DNA of 64,000 nt from assembly GCA_951213105.1 (NCBI GenBank), contig OX578147.1, forward strand, positions 128,220,822-128,284,821. The letters run 5' to 3'. This document shows positions 50,336-60,051 of this stretch, piece by piece (the stretch's first letter is position 1; each line of letters opens with the position of its first letter). The position numbers and the translations under genes were made by a program. The DNA comes from Amaurobius ferox (Eukaryota; Arthropoda; Arachnida; Araneae; Amaurobiidae). The notes beneath the pieces were generated by a model. That model was not told where the DNA came from, did no database searches, and saw only the letters and a program-made list of their open reading frames with translations.

Positions 50336-51501
50336 GCGTTTTAAGACATGCGAATAGTTTTTCTTTCAGACATACATCCGGGGACATTTTGTGTTAACTT
50401 AGTTTCTATTTATGTCACAGTATTTAGATATTATCTACATACGGTAAGAAGAAAACGTGCCCTCCCCCAAAGTTTTATTCGCCCCCCCCCTTCCCTTTAC
50501 GCAAAAATTCGTGAAAGAAACACTGCATACAAATATTCACTGCTCTTTATCTGCAGTGAATTTGTGGTGTAAATCGAGTGACAATTCACACTGCAACAAC
50601 TTGCAGAAGAAGCTGTTTATGAGGGAAAAATGAAGGTGCAGCGCAGGTGAAGAGGAGGATGACCCCAAAGAGGAAAGTTTTACACTTTTAAGTCAAAACA
50701 CAGGCTCGGCCAATAAGCGATCGGGAACTAGGCGTATTTTAGAGAGAAGAATGTAGTTCAATTTATAACTTGACACATGAAGGGGTTAAACAAGCAACAT
50801 TGGAGGTCACAGTTAAATATGTCACTTTGCGGGTCTTTGTATATTTCTTCTTCTATTCTCGTTCAATTTAGAAAGCTTGTCAAAACCGAATATGCTATGT
50901 ATTTCTAATTCATAATTGTAATGACTCATTTTTGGGTATTAGCCAGAAATAAAATCCAAAAGGGGCTGAAAAGAAATTCAAGATGGGGGGGGGGGGGGGG
51001 CTCAGCAGTTCTTAAGGCTTTTTAGGGACTATCTGGGGGTTTCATCTTGCGTTATTATGACTCCAGAAATTTTTTTTGTAAAAACTGTTTAGTTGGAGAA
51101 ATTATAGTCTAAAGTTATACAAATTGATTGTTCCATATTACCCCAATACGGGGAATTAGGGAACACATTTTGCATAAGTCAATCACACGAAATTTCACTT
51201 TAATGTTCCTTTCATGTTCCCCAGTATTCAACCAGGAGCATGTGTTTATTTGCTGAAAGGAATTTGAGTACGAATATTAGTTTTTATTGTGCAATAAGTA
51301 ATTTTTGTAAACTATACAACAGATTCCGCGATAATCTTGATGTTTTGAAATATTTTAAATTTCAATATAAAAATATTTCAATTTCAATATATTGAAATAT
51401 TTTATATTTCAATGTATTTATTCATTTACAGGTACTTTCGAAAATCATTTGTTGTCAATAGTTGGCATTTTAATATATTTTATTATATTTTAATTTGTGT
51501 A
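50336..51501. other. Unassigned stretch with homopolymer runs, no gene seen
   Basis: Contains a C run near 50,481-50,490 and a G run of at least 16 at 50,985-51,000. The 51,345-51,420 stretch is a local TTTCAATAT/ATATTGAAA self-complementary cluster. No domain recognised. Confidence 0.5.
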
Positions 51502-52746
51502 TTACTTTCCTTATATACATAATGTATAAGGAAAGTATTGTGACGGGGTCGAAAATTCGAATTCGAGTTTTCGACGGGAGAGCACGTTTCAAGCATCCCT
51601 GATCACGAATTAAACATTTTTGAAGTGATGTCTGTGTGTGTGTGTGTGTGTGTCAGTGAGCCTGTGGAGACGATAACTGACAAACGAATGGACCGATTCG
51701 ACCCAAATTTGGTACAAATATCACAATCCGCAAACACTGGAAGCTTATTGTTTTTATACGTAATCGAATGTTCAGAACCCCCCTAAATTTTCGAATGAAA
51801 TTTTGAAAAAATCGTCAAAAAATCAACACCTCTAATAAAGTTACGCAAATAGATATTTCTTATGTATTTTTTCATTAGAAAACGATTGACATAAATTTTA
51901 GAACGCTAACATGAACCGTTCTTGAGATATTGTACATTTTTCAAAAAAATTATCAAAAAGTTATATAAAATAAAAAGAAAAATATTTCCTATTGAGAAAC
52001 ATGTTCACTTTTCATATGTAATACCATGCAATAAATTGAGTGACATCATTCTCGTGGATCTAGCTCGTTCCATTCATGAAAAAAGATACTTTAAATAATA
52101 CTTTTGTATTTGAACGCCAATAGTCATTTATCTGCCGTAAGAATAACTTATTTCTTAACTAGCCGCCTTTGGCGACCAGCCTGTTCGCTACCCTTGAAAA
52201 TTCTGACCGTGGCAAATTCTAACCGTGGCACACTCGCTGGCGCGACCTACCAGAAGGAACGACCTACCAGGAAGTGCCACCCAATTTAGACAGGAACTCA
52301 GTGGGGGAGGCATCCACAGGGACCGTACCCTCCTTCCCCTACCACCAACCTCTCGGAAGGACTTACGGTCCCGCATGTTTAACGTGATCGTACTCCGCCT
52401 GAAGACGGCGGCAGTTTTGGCAGTGGCGGGAATCGAACCCGGACCTACCTAGTGCAAATCCCGCGCGCTAACCACTGGGCTACCGCGCCCTCCGCGACAA
52501 TCTCCATAACCTTGGCGACTCTCCATGGCGACTTTTTTGAAATGTTGCCAAATTAACGAAAATCTCGCCAAATGAATAAAAATGACGCTACATCAATGCA
52601 AATGACGACTCATTGTCGAAAATTCAATATCTTGGGAAGAATATTAGTATCTACAAAAAAAAAACCTATTTTTTTTACTGTAAAAGTAGTAAATTCATTA
52701 CATTATATAAGGAAAGTCACGTGTTGTCCACATCAGATTTTTTTTG
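51502..52746. mobile_element. Dispersed family F, copy 2, interrupted by a SINE
   Basis: It starts with the perfect hairpin ACTTTCCTTATATACATA/ATGTATAAGGAAAG and GACGGGGTCG. GT repeats lie at ~51,632 and the copy ends TATATAAGGAAAGTC...CACATCAGATTTTTT. Compared with copies 1 and 3, extra sequence sits between AACTTATTTCT (~52,155) and ACCTTGGCGAC (~52,510). That extra sequence is the SINE plus ~100 bp of unassigned DNA beginning AACTAGCCGCCTTTGG. Confidence 0.82.
52228..52494 (-). mobile_element. SINE copy 2, tRNA head
   Basis: On the minus strand the head reads GGAGGGCGCGGTAGCCCAGTGG (box A) and CCGGGTTCGATTCCCGCC (box B), a tRNA-like promoter. The body follows: CTGCCAAAACTGCCGCC, GGAGTACGATCACGTT, AAGTCCTTCCGAGAGGTTGG, CGGTCCCTGTGGATGCC and AATTGGGTGGCACTTCC. 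The tail is shortened to repeated TGGTAGGTCG, and the left boundary is uncertain. The insertion is inside family F copy 2 and so postdates it. Confidence 0.87.
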
Positions 52747-53194
52747 TAATGTATTTTATCTTGCACGCTGTTACTGGGACTTTGTCCTGTAACTTGCATT
52801 ATTTTAAAATAAATATAAAAAATAAATAAAGATAAATTATTTGTATAAGTCGCAGCAACAGAGATCTATTAATTTTGTTAAGTTATACATTTTGCGAATC
52901 AGTTACATTTAATCGTGGCATTGGAAAGCATTATTCGATTGCGATGTTCTGTTGTGCTCATTTCAAAAGTGGATTGCACGTAATCTATTGTGTCCAATGC
53001 ACTGTTATTTTGCACAAGTTAATCACTTGGATCATTTGTATAAGTAGCAGCAACAGAGATCTATTAATCAATGTTACACTGTGCCCCAACCATGGTTCTC
53101 TATTGCGCCCAGTGTACAATTCGCATTTAAAAAATATTACTATATTATATTTGCACACTTTTTGTTTTTATTCATATATTGCATTGATAAGTAC
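52747..53194. repeat. Non-coding stretch with a 35-bp direct repeat
   Basis: TTTGTATAAGT(C/A)GCAGC and AACAGAGATCTATTAAT occur at ~52,839-52,873 and ~53,033-53,070. The copies are about 190 bp apart and each is followed by different sequence. No gene recognised; the open frame at 52,875-53,285 runs into the SINE. Confidence 0.7.
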
Positions 53195-53208
53195 ACTTAC
53201 TCTGTTTA
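53195..53208. repeat. Left TSD of the 5S-headed SINE
   Basis: ACTTACTCTGTTTA, exact match to 53,577-53,590. Confidence 0.9.
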
Positions 53209-53578
53209 ATGCCAACGGCCCTACCGTGCTGAAAACACCGGTTCGCGTTAGATCACCGAAGTCAAGCAGCATCGGGCGCGGTTAGTAATTGGATGGCTGA
53301 CCACCTGGGAACACCGCGTGCTGCTGGTACATTTCGGGCGCCGGATTTGCACGCTGCCACAACTGCCGCCGTGTTCATGCGGAGTACGATCACGTTCAAC
53401 ATGTAGGTCCATAAGTCCTTCCGAGAGGTTGGTGATAGGGGAAAGAGAGAACGGTCCCTGTGGATGCCTCCCCCACTGGATTCCGGTCTAAATTGGTTGG
53501 CACTTCCCGGCCATCCAAACGGTTACCTTACACCTTTCTGATAGGTCGGACGGTCTGAGTCTCAACAACAACAACAAC
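53209..53578 (+). mobile_element. SINE copy 3, 5S-rRNA head, full length with TSD
   Basis: A 5S-like head (53,211-53,327) is followed by the same body as copies 1, 2 and 4: CTGCCACAACTGCCGCC, GGAGTACGATCACGTT, AAGTCCTTCCGAGAGGTTGG, CGGTCCCTGTGGATGCC and TTGGCACTTCCCGGCC. The tail is (AAC)5. ACTTACTCTGTTTA is exactly duplicated at 53,195-53,208 and 53,577-53,590, so this is a clean retroposition. Between head and body lies CGCCGGATTTGCAC, which closely matches GCGGGATTTGCAC of the tRNA head in copy 2. The 5S head therefore seems to have been joined onto a shortened tRNA head. Confidence 0.92.
53211..53327 (+). ncRNA. 5S rRNA-derived SINE head
   Basis: GCCAACGGCC..TACC..GCTGAAAACACCGGTTC, GATCACCGAAGTCAAGCAGC, ATCGGGCGCGGTTAGTA, TTGGATGG and CCTGGGAACACCGCGTGCTG follow animal 5S rRNA almost end to end. 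They keep the internal pol III control region (A block, intermediate element, C block). It is a retroposed promoter rather than a 5S gene: it has no terminator T run and passes directly into the SINE body. Confidence 0.92.
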
Positions 53579-53590
53579 TTACTCTGTTTA
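53577..53590. repeat. Right TSD of the 5S-headed SINE
   Basis: ACTTACTCTGTTTA. Its first two bases overlap the end of the (AAC)n tail. Confidence 0.9.
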
Positions 53591-53639
53591 GTGTAACAAG
53601 AGGCATAAAGTTTCCGATAATAGTTTCTTTTTCTTTTTT

Positions 53640-54588
53640 TACTTTCCTTATATACATAATGAATAAGGAAAGCATTGTGACGGGGTCGAAAATTCGAATT
53701 TGAGTTTTCGACGGAAGAGCACGTTTCAAGCATCCTTGATCACGAATCAAACATTTTTGAAGTGATCTCTGTGTGTGTGTGTGTGAGAGAGAAAGTATGT
53801 GTGTGTGTGAAAGTATGTGTGTGTGTGTGTGCCAGTGAGTCTGTGGAGACGATAACTGATGAACGAATAGCTTGATTCGAACGAAATTTGGTACAAAAAT
53901 CACAATCCATAAACACTGGAAGCTTATTGTTTTTATACACAATCGAATGTTCAGAACCCCCTAAATTTTCGAGCGAAGTTTTGAAAAATTCGTCAAAAAA
54001 TCAAAACCGCTAATAAATTTACGCAAATAGACATTTATTATGTAATTTTTCATTAGGAAGCGATTGACATAAATTTTAGAATGCTAACATAAACCGTTCT
54101 CGGGATATTGCACATTTTTCAAAAAAATTATCAAAAAGTCATATAAAATAAAAAAAAATATTTCCTATTGAGAAGCATGTTCACTTTTCATGTGTAACAC
54201 CATGTGATAAATTTGGTGACATCATTCTCGTGGATCTAGCTCGTTCCATTCATGAAAAAAGATACTTTGAGTAATACTTTTGTATTTGAACGCCAATAGT
54301 TATTTATCTGCTGTAAGAATAACTTATTTCTCCGTCCATAACGCTTGACGAGATTTTGGCGACGAACTTGGCGACTTTTTTGAAATGTTGCCAAATTAAC
54401 AAAAATCTCGCCAAATGGATAAAAATGACGCTAAATCAATGAAAATGACGACTAATTGATGAAAATTCAATATCTTGGAAAGTATATAAGTATCTACTAT
54501 AAGAATAACATTTTTTTTTAACTGTAAAAGTAGTAAATTCTTTGCATTATATAAGGAAAGTCATGTGTTGCCCACATCAAATTTTTTT
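53640..54588. mobile_element. Dispersed family F, copy 3
   Basis: Hairpin start ACTTTCCTTATATACATA/ATGAATAAGGAAAG, GACGGGGTCG, a compound GT/GA tract at 53,771-53,830, TCTGTGGAGACGATA, then GGCGACTTTTTTGAAATG. The end is TATATAAGGAAAGTCATGTG and CACATCAAATTTTTTT. Uninterrupted at 949 bp, it serves as the reference for the family. No coding capacity; histidine/threonine-rich reverse frames are microsatellite translation. Confidence 0.83.
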
Positions 54589-54639
54589 AGTAACTTTTAG
54601 AGTGCCAAAAATTTAATAAATGTTTGCTATTTGTTTTCC

Positions 54640-55042
54640 TAAAACCGTGTGAGTGCTTTATAAATGTATTTCCTAAAAATTAATGAATAAATACTTCATA
54701 CATACATTTCTTTGAAATAATGAATGCTCTATAAATACTTTTCCTAGAAATAAGAGACTGATCAATAAATAATGGTTCTTGAAATGAGTGAATGTTGTAA
54801 ATACATTTCCCATGAATAAGTGAATGCTCAATAAATACTTTTTCTAGAAATAAGTGAATAAATGCTTCATAAATACATTTCCCAAAAATGATGAATGCTC
54901 AAATATGCTTTTTAGAAATAAGTGAATGTTCTATACATTTTTTAGAAATAAGTGAATTCTCAAATACTTTTCCTAGAAATAAATAAATGAATGCTCTATA
55001 AATACTTTTCCTAGAATTGAGTAAATTAATTCTCTATAAATA
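54640..55042. repeat. Minisatellite (inverted relative to 47.0-47.3 kb)
   Basis: Ten or so imperfect ~40-bp units of ATGCTCTATAAATAC followed by TTTTCCTAGAAATAAGTGA, the reverse complement of the unit at 47,025-47,312. The last unit stops at ...CTCTATAAATA where the Tc1 element starts. Confidence 0.82.
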
Positions 55043-56443
55043 CACTCTAAGACAAAAAAAAATCTAGGAAGAAAGAGTTATCCAAATGAGACAAAATTTG
55101 GTACATGTAACGTGGATGTACAGAAAAAGAAATGATTAAAATTTCAGAACAATTGGATGATTTATTGCATTGAAAGATCTATACAAAGTGAGCAATCAGT
55201 ATGGCGTTCCTCCACTTCTAACCTTGATACAAGCTGTTTCCCGACGTGGCATTGTTGTATAAAGTTGCCGGATAATTTTCTGAGGGATGTCGTTCCAAAT
55301 GGCCTCTAATAGATGAGCTAATTCGCCAACAATCTGTGATGGTCGCAGGCGACGCCCCATCTCAGCCCAAATGTGCTCAATAGGCGAGAGATCTGAGGAT
55401 CTGGCTGGCCAAGAAAGTGTGTCGTAAGCACGCAGAAAAACAATAGAGAGGCGGGTCATGTGTGGCCTGGCATTATCTTGCTGAAAAGTTAGCCCGGAGT
55501 GTTGCGAAAGGAATGACAATACAACGAGTCGTAGAATGTCGGCAACGTACCGCTGTGCTGTGTTGGTGCTACGGGGGACTATTAAAGGGGTCCTGCTATC
55601 AAACGAAATAGCACCCCAGACCATAACTCCCTGTTGTCGGGCCATGTGGCGTGTGACAGTAAGAACAGGGTCCTGACGATGTCCGGGCTGTCTCCAGACA
55701 TGTCTGGGCAGGTCGTCGGGACTCAGTTCGAAACGGGACTCGTAACTGAAGAAAATTCCTTCCCAAACCGAACAATTCCACGTTGATCGGGCCCGGCACC
55801 TTTGCAGTCACTGTTGACGGTGCATACTGGTCTGTGGTAGGCGGCGTAATGGGCGCCGTGAATATAAATTCCGCTCCCGTAGTCTTCTATTAATGGTCCG
55901 GGTGGTCACTTCTGTGTTTGTCACAGGTTGGATGGTTGGTAACGACGAATCTCGTGCTGTCACAGCTGCTCTGACAATCGCTCTATCTCCCCGTTCTGTC
56001 GTCGCTCTAGGCCGTCTGCTGCCCACTGAAATCTGTCATTCCGGACTCATTCCTGCCAACATCGTCTAATTGCTGCATCGCTGCTACCCAAATGCTGAGC
56101 GATTCGCCGGTGTGCCCATCCAGCCTCATGCAGAGTCCGACCGCACGCCCTCTTTCAAACTCTTTCATATGCTCGTAGTGACTGAGAATTCGCCAGTGAG
56201 GCATTGTTACAGTCAAGGTATGTAAACGCAATCGAAATCCACTGCACGTTTTGTCCCTGAAAGCTAGGTTCGCTCCTTATATACACCACCATGGTGCTCA
56301 GTTTCAATGCGCTGTAGTTCCGACTATTCATTCATTGGCTGCAAATTTTGGATGATTTGCATATTCGGTTGACAGGTGTTTGCATGTACAATTTCATTAC
56401 TATCGAATTATTTTGCGGGTTGCATCGACTTTTTTGTCTTAGA

Positions 56444-56446
<3 letters not shown>
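55043..56446 (-). mobile_element. Tc1-like transposon copy 2, decayed
   Basis: Ends CACTCTAAGACAAAAAA (left) and TTTTTTGTCTTAGAGTG (right) are inverted. TA lies on both sides (55,041-2 and 56,447-8). At 1,404 bp it is full length. The transposase reads leftwards. A TATAAGGAGCG-type promoter word (minus strand, ~56,275) sits ~70 bp before the start. This copy is from the same family as the 47.3-kb element, and its termini are better preserved. Confidence 0.92.
55196..56204 (-). pseudogene. Tc1-like DD34E transposase, frameshifted
   Basis: MPHWRILSHYEHMKEFERGR opens the minus-strand frame. A shift gives HEAGWAHRRIAQHLGSSDAA and IRRCWQE then stop (N-terminal HTH). RPRATTERGDRAIVRAAV and NRRLRERNLYSRRPLRRLP follow. 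After a break comes WEGIFFSYESRFELSPDD, where Tyr replaces the first catalytic Asp of FSDESRF. The last 149 codons are open: QQGVMVWGAISFDSRTPL, LTFQQDNARPHMTRLS (second Asp) and SSDLSPIEHIWAEMGRRLR (catalytic Glu), ending VRSGGTPY. It is inactive by frameshifts, a stop and loss of the first Asp. Confidence 0.93.

Positions 56447-56524
<78 letters not shown>
56447..56524. repeat. (TA)n microsatellite between two transposons
   Basis: About 78 bp of TA with one CATA interruption. It fills the whole gap between the right end of the Tc1 copy and the left end of the long-TIR MITE. Confidence 0.97.
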
Positions 56525-56527
<3 letters not shown>

Positions 56528-57437
56528 GAAGTCCCCAAAACGGTGACCTTAGCTTTTATTCCTCAAATATTGATCTTAGACATATATAATAAATTACAAA
56601 GTTGCGTAAAAAAAGGTACAGAATTTTATGAAATCGATTAAAATTTTCAAGGGAATTATATTTTAAGAAGTACAAAATTAAAATTTTTGTACGGCTCCCG
56701 TACAAAAACATTTCCACTAAGTAAAATGTGCCCCATACACTAAAAGGGTGATGTACAAAATTTCAGCATTTTCACATAAAAAGTCCCAGGGCTATGAAAA
56801 AACAAAAATGTTAACTTAAACCACTTTTCTATGCATCGATATGGGTTGTCAGAGGGGAAAAATCATGTCGGCAGATCGCGTTTCAGGGGTCATACACAAA
56901 TTACAAAAGAAAACAATGATTACATACATAAATAATAATTTTGCTATTTATTGGTACAAAAGTATCTACACTGTGTAGAAATAATAACTTTACACAAAGA
57001 TTACAAAGCTTGTTTAAAATGTTTTCCATTCATGCCAAAAAGCCATCAAAGATAAGAGGCAGATATTATTTACCTATGATGCATTTCTGCGTTGTGTCAT
57101 TTGCATTCTTGCTGTAAACATTTACATTTTAGTTTGTGATTAATCCCTCACCAACTTTGTTTAAACCTATCTCTGGGACTTTTTATGATAAAATGCTGAA
57201 ATGTTGTACATCACCTTATTAGTGTATGGGGCACATTTTACTCATTGGAAATGTTTTTGTACGGGGGCCGTATAATAATTTAAATTTTATATTTCCTAAA
57301 ATTTAATCCCCTGAAAATTTTTATCGATTTCATAAAATTCTGTACCTTTTTTACCCAACTTTGCAATTTATTATATATGTCTAGTATCAATATTTAAGGA
57401 ATGAAAGCCGAGGTCAATGTTATTGGGACACCCTGTA
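56523..57437. mobile_element. Long-TIR MITE family G, copy 1
   Basis: Arms 56,523-~56,815 and ~57,170-57,437 are inverted. Matching blocks include ATTGATCTTAGACATATATAA, GGTACAGAATTTTATGAAAT, TGTACGG..CCCGTACAAAAACA and GTGCCCCATACACTAA. Ends are TACAGGAAGTCC and CCCTGTA. TA lies on both sides, but the flanks are TA microsatellites, so the exact target duplication is unresolved. No coding capacity in the ~350-bp core. A Tc1/mariner-type MITE is likely. Confidence 0.87.
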
Positions 57438-57449
57438 TATATATATATT

Positions 57450-57489
<40 letters not shown>

Positions 57490-57519
57490 GCATATATATA
57501 ATATATATATATATATATG

Positions 57520-57607
<88 letters not shown>

Positions 57608-57650
57608 TAATTAATATACATAACATATATATATATATATATATATATAT
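57438..57650. repeat. (TA)n-rich microsatellite
   Basis: Over 200 bp of TA with GTA, CATA and AATTA interruptions, starting at the right end of the MITE. Tyrosine/isoleucine frames on both strands are artefacts of it. Confidence 0.97.
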
Positions 57651-58115
57651 GTTACCGGGCCGATGCCTATTGTATATCGAAACAGAGAAAGAGCACTTGC
57701 AGATACATATCAGTTTTATCACGGAAAGTGCTTCTTTCTTGACCCCAAAGTTTACGGAGGCCGACTGACGTCATGAGGGGCCCCTAAAATGGGATTTCCT
57801 TCTAGAAAATAGCGGTCGTGACGTCAATAAAGACCGTGAGAAGTGAGGAACCGATGAGGTTTTGTTCTTCCGTTAACTCTAAATCCGGTCTTCAACCTTC
57901 GAACAGCCAGTTTAAAGGAATTTATAGCCGTCGAAAACACAAATTCTGGTATAGTGTGACCCACACATGACTTTTCCCCACTAGACTGCAATACGTTATT
58001 TGTTGTTCTGTTATTTGTTGTTTGTTGTTTCTGAACTGAAATTCATTTCGTTTATCGCACGAATTTGCCCATAAAATGAATTCATATTAGAAAGTTGTTT
58101 CGGATTTGCCTTTTA
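57651..58115. other. Unassigned stretch with two CRE-like palindromes
   Basis: TGACGTCA occurs at 57,766-57,773 and 57,819-57,826, 53 bp apart, in a locally higher-GC segment. No gene or start site can be tied to it. TTGTTGTTTGTTGTTT lies near 58,013. Confidence 0.4.
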
Positions 58116-58897
58116 TACTTTCCCTATATACATAGTATAATGTATAGGGAAAGTATTGCGACGGGGTTTAAAATCTGAATTCCAGTTTTCGACGGAAGAG
58201 CACGTTTCATGCATCCCTGAACTCCAATCGAACGTTTTAAGGTGGTGTCTGTGTGTTGTTGTTGTTGAGACCCAGACCGCCCGACCTACCAGAAAGGTGT
58301 CGAAAGCCCTGACCATCCGACTCGTCCAAGGACTTAGAGCAGCAATGTGGATGGCCGGCTACCAGAAAGGTGTGAGGTAACTGTTTGGACGGCCGGGAAG
58401 TGCCACCCAATTTAGACCGGAACCCAGTGGGGGAGGCATCCACAGGGCCCGTACCCTCCTTCCCATACCACCAACCTCTCGGAAGGACTTACGAACCCAA
58501 ATATTTAACGTGATCGTACTCCGTTTGTACACGTTTTGGCAGTTTTGGCAGTGGCGGGAATCGAACCCGGGCCTACCGAGTGCAATTCCCGCGCGCTAAC
58601 CACTGAGCTACAACGCCCCTGTGTCTCTGTGTGTATGTGTGTAAATATGTGTGTGTATGTGCATATGTGTGTGACCGTGAGTCTGAGGAGACGATATCTC
58701 ACGAATGAATGGGGCGTTTGGAACAAAATTCCGTACAAAATTATTTTTAATAAATTTTGGTACATACAGTCTTCGCCTCAAAAACCTTCGACTTCAGTTC
58801 AAGAATGCTTGAAATGGGCACTTCATGAAGCGTGAAAACATGAATTCGAATTTTCGACTTTGTCACAACACTTTCCCTATACATTTTACTATGTAAG
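58116..58897. mobile_element. Dispersed family F, copy 4, with inverted end and SINE insertion
   Basis: Starts ACTTTCCCTATATACATA.. with GACGGGG and AGAGCACGTTTCA.GCATCCCTGA as in the other copies. The GT tract is split by a SINE (58,257-58,619), then TCTGAGGAGACGATATCTCACG resumes. At ~58,765 the normal continuation stops. Instead, 58,790-58,897 is an inverted copy of the family start (minus strand: ACATAGTAAAATGTATAGGG, GTCGAAAATTCGAATTC). Confidence 0.8.
58257..58619 (-). mobile_element. SINE copy 4, tRNA head, full length
   Basis: Minus strand: GGGGCGTTGTAGCTCAGTGG (box A), GGGTTCGATTCCCGCC (box B), then the body CACTGCCAAAACTGCC, GGAGTACGATCACGTT, AAGTCCTTCCGAGAGGTTGG, TGTGGATGCCTCCCCC and AATTGGGTGGCACTTCCCGG, ending in an (AAC)4 tail. 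Before the tail a ~62-bp segment lies between two ACACCTTTCTGGTAG words, an internal duplication absent from copy 3. It inserted in the GT tract of family F, and TGTCTGTGTG/TGTCTCTGTGTG flank it, but the target duplication is blurred by the microsatellite. Confidence 0.9.
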
Positions 58898-59075
58898 CAA
58901 AATAAAAAGCTGAGGATGCTAATAAAACTTTTGGGAGTGTTTGGAAACGTTTTAACTCAATACCCGGGAGTATCTCCACACGGAAAAGCAAAGATTTCTT
59001 TCTCTGCACCGGAAATCTTTATATTATTCTTCTCTGCACCTTTTGCCTATAATCTGAATCTTTACCATTACACAT
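58898..59075. other. Unassigned stretch
   Basis: Contains a short local duplication of TCTCTGCACC (near 59,000 and 59,031). No gene seen. Confidence 0.4.
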
Positions 59076-59106
<31 letters not shown>

Positions 59107-59107
59107 C

Positions 59108-59147
<40 letters not shown>

Positions 59148-59149
59148 TA
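59070..59149. repeat. (CA)n(TA)n(GA)n compound microsatellite
   Basis: CA then TA (one CTA interruption) then GA tracts in direct succession. Confidence 0.96.
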
Positions 59150-59181
59150 AAAAATACTTTTTTAACTTTAACATTAATAAA

Positions 59182-59385
59182 ATGTTACCATTTAATTCCT
59201 GCAACTCGATTCTATTGTTTAGAAATATTATACTTAATCAGCTTTTTAGAATTTATAGATTATCTGATAAAAAATTTCATGCTATACATATTGATAATCT
59301 AAAAATTACCAGCAATTTATATAAGTATCCCTCTTATTTTGTAAATGGTATAGTTAAAAAATTTAGATTAGCTGGATTTTCATGA
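59182..59385 (+). pseudogene. Possible Penelope-like reverse-transcriptase C-terminal fragment
   Basis: The frame contains RIYRLSDKKFHAIHIDNLK, then YKYPSYFVNGIVKKFRLAGF. The layout (R.Y.LCSD...H..ID.LK...N.YP..FV...IKKF) resembles the region after the RT palm domain in Penelope-like elements. It is short, lacks the YRY/F.DD catalytic block and any GIY-YIG domain, and the Cys of CSD is absent. It may be a coincidence of AT-rich sequence. Confidence 0.35.
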
Positions 59386-60051
59386 ATTCTATTCATGGTG
59401 TTTTATATATTAGCCTGACATCTCCATTCCCTTGTTTTAATTATATTTTATTTTTACATCCACTTACACATTAGCCCTTTTATTATTGCCCTTCTTGTTT
59501 GTATATTATCTCTTATACTTGTCTTTTCGCATTACTGTTATTTATTTCTTACTAATGGCAACGGTAGATCATATCTTTTCCTTTGTCAATGGCAACACTG
59601 GTATCATCATTCTGGGTTCCCGAGATCGACAGGTTCGTGTATTTGTTGATTTAGATTCCAGGTTTCCTTTTATTTTTTTTTCTTTATGTATGTTGTCCAA
59701 GTAGAAATAATTTATAGATATAATCTATGTATTTCTTCAGAAACATACATTTTTGTGTTTGCTTCTACAAAACACTTGGACTTGAGAAAGAGTTTTGAAG
59801 AAGTGAACAAATCCATGATTTAGGCTTAGACCTAGTCCACGTGTATAGCGTTTGTGCTTGGATTTCGTCTGTTTTTCATTTATCGATTCCATACCTTTGA
59901 TTTTTGATGATTTTCTTTGACTTGATTCGAAATTTGTATTTCTTTCCATTTGCTTGAAGATTTGCTCATTTATTCTTTTATTTTGTAAGCTTATTAGAAA
60001 GTTAGGTTTTTCGAGTTACAGCTTCTCACTCTTCTTTCATTGGACTTTCAA

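Noticed and set aside
53211..53327. Functional 5S rRNA gene
   Set aside because: The 5S-like sequence is fused to a SINE body, has an AAC tail and a 14-bp target duplication, and lacks a terminator T run.
53562..53942. Histidine/threonine-rich proteins on the minus strand
   Set aside because: Translation of the GT/GA tract in family F copy 3.
56332..57768. Tyrosine/isoleucine-rich proteins on both strands
   Set aside because: Translation of (TA)n microsatellites.
52430..58619. Functional tRNA genes at 52.4 and 58.6 kb
   Set aside because: Boxes A and B are good, but acceptor arms do not close and both continue into the SINE body.
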